From Dasypus novemcinctus (Eukaryota; Chordata; Mammalia; Cingulata; Dasypodidae), in contig NC_080683.1 of assembly GCF_030445035.2 (NCBI RefSeq), positions 21,479,528-21,543,527 of the forward strand: a stretch of 64,000 nt of DNA, in the 5' to 3' direction. Position 1 is the stretch's first letter, and every line of letters begins with the position of its first letter. The notes beneath the pieces were generated by a model. The model ran no database searches. It was not told the DNA's origin and worked only from the letters and a program-made list of their open reading frames with translations. This document shows, one piece after another, positions 36,840 to 48,600 of this stretch. The translations under genes were made by a program, and so were the position numbers.

Positions 36840-38822
36840 CAATTTGCCAGTTGCATTGAGTATTTTTCATATACTATAATGTTGTTATTTTACTTTTATT
36901 TGGTCTACTCCAAGTCTTTTTTGGTAACTAGTTGCATGGAATACCTTTTCCAACCTTTCACTTGGTTGTGCGCTTACATCTAAGGTGGGTCTCTTGTAGA
37001 CAACATATAAATGGCTCATATTTTTTAATCCATTCTATCAGTCTATGGCTTTTGATTGGGAAGTTCAATCATTAACATTCAGTGTTATTACTGTAAAGGC
37101 ATAACTTACTTTATCCATTTAATCTTTCAGCTCTCTGTTGTCATTTTGTTCTATTGTCTGTCTTCTTTAGTTTATCCTTCCTAATAATCTTCATTTCTAA
37201 GTTCTTCTCCAATTCTTTTGCCCTTGCTTTTTCCTTTCAGGCTGCAGCAATCCCTTTAGTATCTCTTGCAAAACTGGTATTTTGGTAACATATTCCATCA
37301 GTTTTTGTTTGTCTGTGAAGACTTTGAACTCACCCTCAGTTTTGCTGGATATGTAATTCTTGGCTGGCAATTTTTCTCTTTCAGTACCTTAAATGCATCA
37401 CACCACTTTCTTCTCCTACTTGGTTTCTGATGAGAGGTCTGAACTTAATCTTATTGAGTTTCTCTTGTATGTGTTGTTTTGATTTCCTCTTTCTGCATTC
37501 AGAATTCTCACTTTATCTCTGATATTTGTCATTCTGAATAGTAGGTGCTTCAGGATAGGTCTATTCAGAGTTATTCTGCTTTGGATGTGCTGTCCTTCTT
37601 GGATATTGACATTTATTTCCTTCATAAGGGTTGGGAAGATTTTGGTCATTATTTCCTCAAATATTCTTTCTGCTTCATTTCCATTCTTTTCTCCTTTTGG
37701 GCCACCAATAATGTGAATGTCTGTGCATTTCATGTTTTCATTCAGTTCCTCTGAGAATCTGTTCCATTTTTCTCATTCTTTTCTCTTTCTGTTCTCTCTT
37801 TTCCAATTTAAAAGTTCTGTCTTTGAAATCACTAATTCTGCCTTCAAGCAATTCAAATCTGCTTAGATGTACCTCTAAAGTATTTTTAATCTCATCCATC
37901 ATGTCTTTCATTTACATAAGGTCTGTTACTTTTCTTTATAGGCCTTCATATTGTTCTTTATTTTCACCCAGTATCTTCTTAATATCCTTTACTTACTTAG
38001 TCATATTTTCTTTAAATTCTTTGAAATGATTTAGGAGAGTTGTGTGATTATCACTGATTAATTGCCTTAAATCCTGTATCTCTTCAGGCTATTTGGTTTG
38101 TTCTTTTGGCTAGACCATCTCTTCCTATTTTCTAGTATGGCTTGTAAAACTTGCTGATGCCTAGGCATCTGAATATGTTGGTAAATTTATTCTTATGGCT
38201 AATCTCTTCCTTGATATTTGATTCAACTTATTCTCAGTTTTTAAAATTTCCCAGCCTAAATTTCCAAAATTGGGCCAGGGACTCATAGTGGGGTGCAGAT
38301 TTTCTCCCAGGGGTTGGATACAGAACATGAACAATTTTTGTCCATGTAATTTCCAGGCCAGCCGGCAGGTGGTGCTAGTTAGTGCACCATTCCATGGAAG
38401 TGTTTTAGTCTTGGCTTTTCTGTGTTCTGTATTCAATCTCCAATCTGAAGATTCAAATCAAATTCACTGAAGGAAAGGACCCTGACTTCCTTTCCCTTTT
38501 TCCTTGAAACAGCTGACAGGGAGGAAGATGTCTGTTCCCATCTCAGTCAGCTGGAGTGAGCCAGGGTTTTACTCCAGCTTAATATCTTGGGTTTGTGGGA
38601 GAGAACCCATTCACAGCCACCATGGGGCTTGGTAACTCACATTTGTCATTTCAACTTCTTTTTCTCCCCGTCTCTCACCATCCTGGGAGTGATATAGCAC
38701 TCTCCTGGTCTGCTGACCCCCAAAACAGGTCTTTCAGACAGCTTTTGTCTCTTTCTCCTCTGTTTTTATGAGAGCATTCAACTTTGCCTGTTAGCTGTCA
38801 CCATCTTCTCACAATCCTCACA
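36840..38822 (-). mobile_element. LINE-1, 5' UTR, ORF1 and start of ORF2 (3' part missing)
   Basis: On the minus strand the 5' end is at about 38,822 (GTGAGAAGATGGTGACAG), followed by 5' UTR, an ORF1 remnant (37,416-37,733), and the first part of ORF2 (GTCTCTTGTAGACAACATAT near 36,990 is its antisense). The element stops near 36,840 with the 3' two thirds absent. L1 insertions normally lose their 5' end, so loss of the 3' end implies later deletion or rearrangement. Confidence 0.85.
37416..37733 (-). pseudogene. L1 ORF1 fragment
   Basis: A 105-residue frame matching the middle of L1 ORF1p (RRM start). The IHIIGGPKGEKNG motif at residues 6-18 and an EERIFEEI-like ERIFEEIMTKIFP stretch correspond to the usual 'IRIIGVPEGEE ... 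AENIFEEI' region. The C-terminal domain continues out of frame. Relic. Confidence 0.75.
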
Positions 38823-39399
38823 ATTTTTTAAAAATTCATGGAATGAAGTTTTTAAAAAATTTATATACATACACACACATAAATAGTAATGAAATACAAC
38901 TGATGGTTTTCCTTAATAATTAGCATATGTAAAATTATTTCTTATTACCTTTCAGAATTACCAAAATTTTATAGAAGAATGTAAATTATATTTGTAATAA
39001 TCAGATAAAATATTCTAAATGCCATGTAAAAAGCCTTCATTCTATTTTAAACAGGATCAGTTTTGGCTAACCACAGAAATTTGCCACTTTAATCATGGGA
39101 TTTCTGTCTGCATTCAGCTTTTGGAGGACCTTTGTGAGGCTTATTTATGGGCTTTCTTATTTATCTTCCAAACACCCCATTTATGTCTACAATATAAGAC
39201 CTGGAACTAAGTTGAATTACCACAATTCTTTAATTCTGCCTCCAAAACTTCATCCTTTTGTTATACCTAAGGGAATTAACAAATATGGATCACCACTGCA
39301 CGCCAGGAGCTTTGCATAATTAATTTGTTAAGGTTTCATATACACCTATCAGACTGAAATAACTTCATTGTAAAGATTAACAACAGAACATGAAAGAAT
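38823..39399. other. Non-coding stretch
   Basis: AT-rich sequence between two L1 fragments. No feature that I can support. Confidence 0.4.
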
Positions 39400-39960
39400 A
39401 GATCAAAAGGAATTTTTATTTCAGTAAGTGGTGCTGGGTCCAATTGATATACTGTTATGAAAGAAATGGTTTTTTTGTTCTTATTTTATGCCAAATTTAG
39501 GTGATTCTTTGATCTAAATATGATTATGATAGATGAAAAATAAAGTTTCTAGAAGAAGACATAAGAAAATGTTGTCACTAGATAGCAATGAAGGGAAAAG
39601 ATTTCTTATACAGGACACAAAATGCACAAACCAAAATGGAAAATATAAATTATGAAATTCCATTCTTCCAAAAACATCAGTAAAATAGGGAACAGAAAAG
39701 ACATATTGAGAGAAGATATTTCCAATACGCAATTCAACAAACGACTCATACTCAGAATATATAAAGAACACAAATAATAAGGGTTTCCCCACCCCCAAAA
39801 AAATTGGTAAAAAATACCTGAATAGAAACTTTTAAAATAAGGATATATATAAATTCCAATAAACTTATAAAAAGATTCTCAACTTCATTAGTTATCAGGG
39901 AAATATAATTGAAAATATGATGTCATGGGGACTTCCATGGGATAACAAGGACTGAAATTT
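39400..39960 (+). mobile_element. Old LINE-1 ORF2 fragment
   Basis: Diverged plus-strand L1 text near the end of ORF2 (AAACGACTCATACTCAGAAT, AGATTCTCAACTTCATTAG). Low similarity to the younger L1 copies in the window. Confidence 0.7.
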
Positions 39961-40019
39961 CCTTTCTGTCTGAAACAAATCATAAATGGAAAGAAAAAAA
40001 AATGAACTGTTTTCTAGGC

Positions 40020-41368
40020 ATTGTTTTTTAAAAATTTATTTTTATTGTTTTTTTAAGATAATAGTCCACACAAAATGTTTTTTTAAAATAAATAAATCAC
40101 ACAAAATGTTATGTTAAAAAACATAAGAGGTTCCCATTTACTCCACTTCCCACCCTACCCCCTGCTCCTTCCACATCAACATCCCCTTTAATCAGTAAGG
40201 CACATTCACTGCATTTGGTGAATGCACCACATGGGCCATTGTTTACACTGTAGTTCACACTCTCCCCCAGTCCATCCAGTGGGTTATAGACAATGTCCTG
40301 CATCTGTCTCTGCAATATCATTCAGGACAACTCCAAGTCCTGAAAATGCCCCCTATCACACCTCTTCCTCCCTCTCTCTGCCCTCAGCAACTCTTACAGC
40401 CACCATCTTCACATAAATGATATAATTTTCTCCTTTGCTAGAGTCACAAGTTCTATAGCAGAATACCAGCAAGTCCACTCCAATCCATATTACAATCCTC
40501 CATCTTGTGGACCCTGGGATGGCAATATCAACTCCACCTCTAAATCAAGAAGGGACTAGATCCCACAGGGCTCATGGATGCAATTCTCCTGCTTGCAATT
40601 GTAAACATTCTAAGTTCCCTGGTGTGGTGGTTGACCATTCTCACTTCCTTGTCAGCTGACCTGGGTACATCCAATGAACCAAAGAGTAGGTGTTACAAAT
40701 CTTCTGAGGCTCAGGGTCCAGCTGGCACATGACAGTCCAGAGATTCAAGTCTCTGACCATACACCAACCCCAGTGCCAATCACAGGTTCAGTAAAAGTGA
40801 CAGAAGAGACATGTGTAGAGAGGTCACATCCATCCAACTCCATCACAATCAGGAGCACAAATTCCAGGGTAGGACCCATCGGCAAGGCAATGAGCTCCAG
40901 AGACATCTGTCATGACCATAGAATCTGTGTGTCTCCATAGCCCTCAGGGGCACCAGTACCTGGGATTGTATTTACTTTGGCTGTCTCTAGGATCCTCCTG
41001 AGATGTACATAAGTGCAACCCTTCTGATGACCTCCCAACTCATTTTGAAGTCTCTTAGTCATATAAACTCATTTGCCTTTACCATTTCCCCTTTTTATTC
41101 AAGGCCTTTTTCTAGTTGCATCACCAGCTGGTGATGGTAGTAATCTCTCAGTGCCAGGGAGGGTCATCCCTGGGAGTTTTGTCCCCATGCTGGGGGAAAG
41201 TTAATGCATTTACTTGTTGAGTTTGGCTTAGGGAGTGGCCACATTTGAGCAATATGGAGAATTTCAGGGGGTAACTCTTAGGCACCCTGCAGCTCTAGGC
41301 GTAGTTGAAATTTCAAGCACACAGGCTCATAAGTATAGTCATCAGTATCAAGGGCCCCTTTGAGTGAT
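40020..41368 (-). mobile_element. Retroposon X, minus-strand copy
   Basis: T-rich start, ACAAAATGTTATGTTAAAAA and GAGGTTCCCATTTACTCC give the complement of the X 3' end. It then follows the X 3' part and enters the 5' part (GGGGGTAACTCTTAGGCACC near 41,267) before ending near 41,368. More diverged from the 5,767 copy than the 55,108 copy is. Confidence 0.8.
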
Positions 41369-41848
41369 GGGAAACAAATTAGGTGAGCACTACAATTATG
41401 AAAGTGCCCTGAGCTTACCATGTTGAGAGAATATCCAGGCCATGGCACATGGCCCAAGCAGAGCCCAATAGACTCCTTGAATCGAATACATGGAACTGAG
41501 CATCTGGGAGATCAAGGCAACTATAGTTCTCAGGGCAGAGTACCAGAGAAAGAGAGAAAGAGAAAGAGAATGCCAAATATCTGCAGAAGTATTCATCCAG
41601 AAGTATTTATATTATACTAATTAGTGTACGCATATGAGGTAACTACCTGAGATTAGAGAAAGATCATTGTAGAATATTAAAGAAAACAGAGCCTGGCATT
41701 AAAATAGTACCAACAATAGTGCCTACTCCCACTAGCCAAACCAGACAACCTCAAAATTCACCAGGCATTTGGTAGAATATACAGAAGGGTCATGCCTCAG
41801 GAGTGGAAACAATTGGCCCTAGACTGAGCACTTTTTCTGTTCCCATTC
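41369..41848. other. Non-coding stretch with GA-rich run
   Basis: Includes a short GA-rich run at 41,549-41,571. Otherwise nothing recognised. Confidence 0.4.
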
Positions 41849-42500
41849 TGTATTAGCCAAACAGGTGCTGATGCAAAGTACTAGAAATCTATTGGCTTTT
41901 ATAAGGGGTATTTATTTAAGGTAAAAACTTACAGTTACAAGGCCCTAAAGAGTCCAGCTCAAGGAAACATCCTCATCAAACTCTGTTGTCATGTGTTGAA
42001 GCAAGATAGTAATGAGATCTCATCAATGATTCAGTCTTCCTCTTCCTCCTAAGGTTCTGTGGTCCCAGCTTCTTCCAGTCTCAGCTGTAGGTTGGCATAA
42101 GGCTCATCTCTCTTCCCGGGGCTTGTTTCTTTCTGGCCTCAGCTGTTCTGTTCTTTTCACAAGGCCAGCTGTAAATTAACAGGCAAATAGCACATATCTT
42201 TTTTCCAGGGCCACTGCCATGTCTATGGAGCTGTCTCTCTTCCTCTGTATTCTTCCATGTATCTATTTCTGTGTGTCTCCTTGTTTGAGTGTCCATTTAC
42301 ATAGCCCACAAAGGGGATAGGAACTCAAACTGAATTTGCCCTAATAATGTGGTTGAATCAAAGCCTTGTCTTAACGTAATTTAATCAAACCCATCTTAGC
42401 TGAATCTAATACAATCAAAGGGTATTATGCCCAGGGGAACAGACCAGTCTACAAACATAATCAAACATTTTTTTAAATTCATAAATATCATACTGCTACA
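41849..42500 (-). mobile_element. Solo LTR, MaLR/ERVL type
   Basis: 652 bases with TG/CA ends. On the minus strand it starts TGTAGCAGTATGATATTTA, matching the LTR at 18,212. A 5-base duplication is not clear. Confidence 0.75.
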
Positions 42501-42509
42501 TCATCTAAC

Positions 42510-43650
42510 AATAAAATGCCCAAAAGTATCAAATTGTTTCTGAGTAATGTAATTGCAATCCAGAACAAAGCTCAAGAATATTTAGAAGCATACAAAAATA
42601 TGTAGTACCAAGATAAAATTCATATATTTCTTATCACGTGGGATATTATCAAGCATGCTAAGAAACAGGAAAACATGGCCCATAATGAGGAGAAAAATCA
42701 ATTAATCAAAATGTACTCAGAATTGGCATATGTATTAGATTAGCAGACAAGTAAATTAAAAGTTATTGTAACTGTTTTTCATACATTCAAAAAGTTAAGT
42801 AGAAATATGGAGGATATAAAATATCTACATCAAACTCCTAGAGATGAAAATTATAATGTCTGAGATTAAAAAAAATTTGAGTAGATGTGTTTAATGGCAA
42901 GTTAAACATTGTAGAAGAAAAGATTAGCTAATTTGAAGACATAGTAACTATACAAAAAACCAGAAAACATAAGAATTTAAAATAATGAATCAGTGAGTTT
43001 TGGGTACAATCTACATGTAATTGGAATCCCCAAAGTAAAAGAGAGAAGAGAAAGAGCAAATATATGAAGATAGAAATTTTCATCAAATTTCCAAATTTGA
43101 TGAAAACTATATGCCCACAGTTCTAAGGAACTCAATGAAACTCAAACTCCCAAAATATGGAAAAATCTACACCAACACATGCCAGAATCCAATTGCTCAA
43201 AATAGTGAAGAAAAATAGACATTTTATGTATAGAAGCACAGATAGGATTCCAGGAAATTCCTCAATGAAAACAATGAGCCAATACCATTAAAGCACTGAA
43301 AGAAAATAGAAACTGAAGCACAGGCTTTTATATTTAAAAAATATCTTTCAAAAGCAGCAGTAAAAAAAAAAATTTACATTCAAAAGCAGGTACAATTCAT
43401 AACCAGGAGACCTTAACAATAAGAAATGTAAAAGTCCTTCAAACTTAAAGAAAATGATAGCAGATGAAAATATTGATCTATATAAGGGAGTGAAAAGCAT
43501 GAGAAATGGTAATTACACAGGGAAATATATACAATTTCTAATTTAAATTTCCTTCAAAAATAATCAACTGTTAAACCAAAATGATATCAAAAATGATATT
43601 ACTGTATATATGTTTGTAACATATATAAAATAAAATGTATGCCAACAGTA
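42510..43650 (+). mobile_element. HAL1/L1 ORF1-like element
   Basis: Plus-strand, stop-ridden ORF1-like sequence in the order expected for HAL1: a coiled-coil-like part (ATGAAAATTATAATGTCTGA), AATTGGAATCCCCAAAG, AAATTTCCAAATTTGATGAA, and CATTAAAGCACTGAAAGAAA. No ORF2 follows, which suits HAL1 (an L1 relative with ORF1 only), but a truncated L1 is also possible. Confidence 0.65.
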
Positions 43651-43943
43651 CAATGGTCAGGAGAAAAATGTAAGTATACTGTTGTACAGACCTTGCATTG
43701 TATGTAAAGTTGTAGGCTATCCTACAAAGGTAAACTCCAAGGAGTTAACGGTATATACTATAACCCTAAAGCAAGACTAAATTAACAAAACAAAAAGTTG
43801 TAGCTCCTAAGTCAAGAAAGGAATTAAAATAAAACATGATAACATTGTTTTATAATGTACTTTTTGTCATTTTGGAAAGTGATATTTTCTAAAATTCTCA
43901 AAATCAAATCATGGAGTTATGTTCTTAAAAAATGCAATAGCTC

Positions 43944-44465
43944 TGTGGCAGTTTTAAACTTTTGTGGATCCCAGAAAATCATGTCCTTTGGGTTAATCCA
44001 TTTGTGCATGTAACCTTATTGTAGGTAGGTCCTTGTGATTAAATTACTTCAGTTAAGGGCCTCTGGTTAGGCTATGTGATCCAGGGCGGATCTTAATCCT
44101 CTCACTGAATAAAAAAGCCACAGATACAGAAAAACGCTGCAGAGACAGAGAGAAACCCAGAAACTGTGAGAGAAGGCCCTGGGAGCCAGAATCTAAAATC
44201 AATTGAACACAGAAGCTGAGAGGAAGTCACTTTAGCCAGATGCTGAAATCAGTGAGACCCAGAGGAAGTTGGAGAGATGAATGGATGCCTTCATGTGCCT
44301 GATTGTCCATTGCTACAGCTCAGGGAGACTGCATCTTTTTGGTAATGCCTTGATTTGGACACTTTCATGGCCTCAGAATTGTAAATTTTTAAATGAATAA
44401 ATCCCCATTATAAAAGCTACTCCTTTTCTAGTATATTGCTTAACAGTCTTTAGTAAACGAAAACA
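43944..44465 (+). mobile_element. Solo LTR, MaLR/ERVL type
   Basis: TGTGGCAGTTTTAAAC start and AGTAAACGAAAACA end, 522 bases. Flanks AGCTC and GGCTC are a 5-base duplication with one change. A polyadenylation signal AATAAA lies near 44,395. Confidence 0.8.
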
Positions 44466-45808
44466 GGCTCTATAGCTATTAGACTGTGATAAATGAATTG
44501 TGTTTTCTATAAATTAGCACCATTTAGAATTGATGGTGATAATTTGTACTTGTAAGAGTGTGGTTGAAGATACTGATAGATAATATACTATTAAAGTAGT
44601 TTGATTTGCTTCATGGAAAATGCAAACCAATCTCCATTCACCTGACAGCTAGTTTGAATAATAATGAATCAAGAGTTTGCATTTATATTAATGAGTATTA
44701 GTGGCTCAAATAAGTTATGGGAAAACTTTAGCTTACAAAGAAAAGAACAAAGAATGATGCAGTGAGATGGTCTGCTTGTCCTCAGTTCAACTATCTCTAC
44801 CAAAGAAAGTGTATACTTTTAGTGTGCCTATCACCTTAAAGGGCAATAAGTTCACCATAACCCAATTTTACTCTCTACAGAGTTTAGACCCTCCTGTGTA
44901 CCCTAGCAGGTGACAGCTGAATTTTTACAGTACTCTAGCCCTAAGTTATATTGATAGATATAACATTGCTAAAAGTTTAATAGTTGCTGAAAAAGTTGGT
45001 TATATTTAGATATTTGAGTAACAAGACTGGAATTTCGCAGAGCCATTTTTTAAAGGGACAGCTCATATATACACCTTGCATACACAATGTAATACTGTTT
45101 CATTTGCAGAATGTAGGCAGTTTCAGAGCTGAGTTCAACAATTGGTCAAATCCAATTACTTTAAGTCTCAGCAATCCCAGCAAAAGACTTAAAGGAACTA
45201 AAGGAATATTTCCCTTTAGTTTAATTAAAAAAAAAAAGTTTAATTAAAAAAAAAAAATCTCTTCTTCTTTTCCATGCCTAAATTCTCCTGGAAAATGGGA
45301 ACTATATATCCTTTTAGTACACATGAACTTTATTTCCCTGATTTCACCATTACAAGATCTAAAGCAGACAGAATAGTGAAATACACACTTTATTAGGTGA
45401 ATAATGGTTTTGTTAAAATTTATTTGTCCTTTAAAGATCCAATCTAAACAGATGGCAAAAATAAATGATCAGTGATGTATTTTATGTTCATTGTAAGTGG
45501 CCTGGAAGTCAACTCCTTTTTGAGTGGTGAATTTTAAAATATTCTTAAGTAAACCCTAATTCTTTTCTTTATGTTATTCTCCATCTAATTGTAGAATATT
45601 AAGTGTTGCCTCTGTCCTTATATGAAATATGCTGCCATTCTTACCATTGAATGTATTATAGTACCACAATTATTTTTGAGGTTACTAGAATTGGTGTTTA
45701 TATATGGAGTTTATATATCCCCTGAATTGATTTCAAAAGTATCATGAAGTCCCTAAAATGTCCATAAACTGTATATATTGTTGCCTGCACATTTTCTGTA
45801 AAAAGGAT
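44466..45808. other. Unique non-coding stretch
   Basis: Mostly single-copy AT-rich sequence. A small tandem duplication of GTTTAATTAAAAAAAAAAA lies near 45,218-45,256. An 87-residue frame at 44,984-45,247 has no recognisable homology and ends in that A-run. Confidence 0.45.
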
Positions 45809-48192
45809 TGTGGTGGTTTGGAACTGTAAGTACCCCAGAAAATCATATTCTTAAACTTCATTTATTTCTGAGTAAGATCCTATTGTAAGTAGGACCTTTT
45901 CATGAGGTTACTTCAGGTCAGGTATGCCCCAGGTTGGTTCTTAATTCTCTTATTGGAGTCCTTTTTAAACATAATGAATAGAGAAAAAGAAAGAGAAAGC
46001 TGGGGGAAAAAGAAGCTGAAAGTAATGAAACCTAGATGAGAAGTGAGAGACTAGCAGATGGCTTCATGTGCCTTGCCATGTGGCAGAACATGCAAGAATC
46101 ACAGACAGCTGGTCCTCCAGAAGAAAGCATCACCTGATGATGCATTGACTTGGACCTTCTTACAGCCTCAGAACTGTAAGCAAATAAAATCCCATCATTT
46201 AAACCTAGTCTATTTTATAGCATTTGCTTTAGGCAGCCTAGCAAACTAAAACAGATTTTGGTACCAGGAGAGCAGGGTGCTGCTATTGCAAATTCCAAAA
46301 ATGTGGAAAGAACTTTGGAATTGGAAATGGGTAGAAGATGGAAGAATTATGAGGTGCTTCATGGAAAAGGCCTAGATTACCTTGAGGAGGCTGTTAGTAG
46401 AAATACAGACACTAACTATACTTCCAATGAGGCCTTGGGTAGAAATGAAGAATATGTCATTGCAAATTGGAAGAAAGGGGACCTTTGCTTTAAAGTGGTA
46501 GAGAACTTGACAAAATTGAGTTCTGAAGTCCAATGGAAGGCTGAATTTGAAAGTGAGAATTTTGGATAGTTAGCTGAGGATATTTCCAAGCTAAATGTGG
46601 AAGGTAAAGTCTGGTTTCTCCTCACAATTTATAGTAAAATGTGAGAAGAAAGGATTAAGATGAGGACTGGACTCCTGGAAAGAAAGAAATTAGAAATTGG
46701 ATGGTTTGGAAAATTCTGAGCTTCTGGAAAGCAAGTTCCCAGAGAATAGTGTTCCATGTGAGGACTTAATGAAACATAGAAGCTGTCAGCCATTTCAGTG
46801 CAAGTCAGGACTGGACATGCAGTTATCCAGAAAGGATTTGTGAAAAGTCCTTTTGTCTGATGGTTTGGACACCTGTGTACTACATGTGAAACAAAAAAGT
46901 TTTTTTTGCAAGATCTGTATGAATGGAACCACTACTAGCCTGGACTAAAAGGAACAGAACAGGGACTGACTGAAGGAAAACTGCCTCCAAAGGAAGAACC
47001 ATGTTAGCTAAGCTCTGGACCAAAGAAGTCTTCTTGGGCCAAGAGAAAAAGCTCACCCGTGTGTGTGGAAAAGTAGGTCCCAGCACTTGGAGGTGGTTGG
47101 CCTTCCACCCCTTGTTTAAAAAAGTATTACTACCTCAGTTTTATATACCTGGGGGATTGCAAAGAGTCTGCATGCCTCCTCAGTGTTTAATGAGAGTGGA
47201 GTCCAGAGTCAGGCCACGATCCTGATGCTTTGTAAAAGTGGATCCTTCAACCCAATATTTGAGGACAATGGCACCCCAGTATTTGAAGACAGCAGTACTG
47301 CTGCATAAGCCTTTACGAAGAGTAGGCTGCCACTCCATCAGGTCTGGAGAACAACACATTTTTCTATAGATGACTGTCAGACTTTGAAATCTAATGGAGT
47401 ATGCTCTGCAAGGTTTTAGAATTGTTTGGGACCCATGATCCCCATTTTCCTTCTAATTTCTTCCTTCTGGAATGGAAATATTTATCCTAAGCCTGTCCCT
47501 CTTTTGGTTATTGGAAACAAATAACTTGTTCTCTAGGTTCCACAGGTCCACAGACAGAGGACAATTGTGTCCCAGGACAGACCACTCTGACAACAAATTT
47601 TGATGAGACATGGTATTTAGCATTGTTTCTAAAATAATTTAAGGTTTGGGGGATGTTGAAATGACAGTACTTTGCATATGGAAAGAACATTTCATTTGGG
47701 GGTCCAGAGGGTAGAGTGTGGTGGTTTAGAACTGTATGTACCCCCAGAAAATCCTGTTCTTAAAAGCTAATCCATTCCTGTGGGTATAAACTCATTGTAA
47801 GTAGAACATTTTGATGAGGTTACTTCAGTTAAGGCATGGCTCAAGGTGGGTCTTAATTGTCGTACTGGCATACTTTATAAATAGAATGAATATATGCATA
47901 TATATATAAATAGAGAGAGAGAGCGAGAGAGAAAGAGAGTGAGAGAGCGAACACTATGGAAGCAAGAAGCTGAAAGCAACAAAACCTGGAAGAGAAGGGA
48001 AAGACCAGCAGACACTGCCATGAGCCTTGCCATGTAGAAGAGGACCCAAGGATCTTCAGAAAGAAAGCATTGTTTTGGTGATGCCTTGATTTGAACATTC
48101 TCACAGCCTCAAACCATAAGTGAATGAATTCCTATTGTTTAACCCAAGACATTTCATGGTATTTGCTTTAAGCAGACTAGCAAACTAAAACA
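45809..48192 (+). mobile_element. MaLR-type endogenous retroelement, complete with two LTRs
   Basis: 5' LTR 45,809-46,253 and 3' LTR 47,717-48,192, both starting TGTGGTGGTTT and ending AACTAAAACA. AGGAT stands on both sides (45,804-45,808 and 48,193-48,197), a perfect 5-base target duplication. The internal 1.46 kb is non-coding. Its start (TTGGTACCAGGAGAGCAGG, then AATGTGGAAAGAACTTTGG) matches the typical MaLR internal start. The longest frame inside (103 residues, 46,258-46,569) is not a known retroviral protein. Confidence 0.92.
47894..47950. repeat. (TA)n and (GA)n tract within the 3' LTR
   Basis: ATATATATAAATAGAGAGAG followed by AGAGAGCGAGAGAGAAAGAG. The corresponding part of the 5' LTR (about 45,975-46,000) is shorter and AG-rich, so the tract expanded after insertion. 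Confidence 0.85.
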
Positions 48193-48197
48193 AGGAT

Positions 48198-48464
48198 CCA
48201 GAAATTCCACACGTTTTTTTCAAAATATCCCATAATCCTGTAAAAGTTACAGGGATAAACCCATTCCTAGGCAAGTGACAGTGAACTCAGGTGTGGTGTT
48301 CTAAATTATATGCCTTCCTTGACTTCTTCTATCCCTTTTAAAGGACCCTATGCTACTGGTTCCTACTGCCCCTACTCCCCTTCAAAAAGCAAAGAAACCC
48401 TGTTTTGTAATTTAGTTGCAGGGTCCAAGTTCTCAAGGTTATCCTCCTAGAATAAACATGTTTA
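48198..48464. other. Unique non-coding stretch
   Basis: No recognised repeat or gene. Confidence 0.4.
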
Positions 48465-48600
48465 CCCATATAATTCAACAGGTATTTGTTGAAAAAAATG
48501 CAGTGCACCAATCCTATACTAAGCCCTGTTGGCATTCATGGCAAGGTCAAAGCAGGACTGCACATTTTAGTGAGATGAGTTGGCAAACATCTTTGTGATA
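48465..48600 (+). mobile_element. LINE-2 3' fragment (probable)
   Basis: AATTCAACAGGTATTTGTTG followed by CCTATACTAAGCCCTGTTGG and GGCAAGGTCAAAGCAGGA resembles the common L2 3' end (attcaacaaatatttattgagc, ctatgtgccaggcactg). Diverged. Confidence 0.55.

Noticed and set aside
41549..41571. GA-rich run as a possible regulatory element
   Set aside because: Short simple-sequence run with no supporting context.
46258..46569. 103-residue frame in the MaLR-type internal region
   Set aside because: MaLR internal regions are typically non-coding, the matching stretch at 20,630-22,070 has no equivalent long frame, and no retroviral motif is visible.
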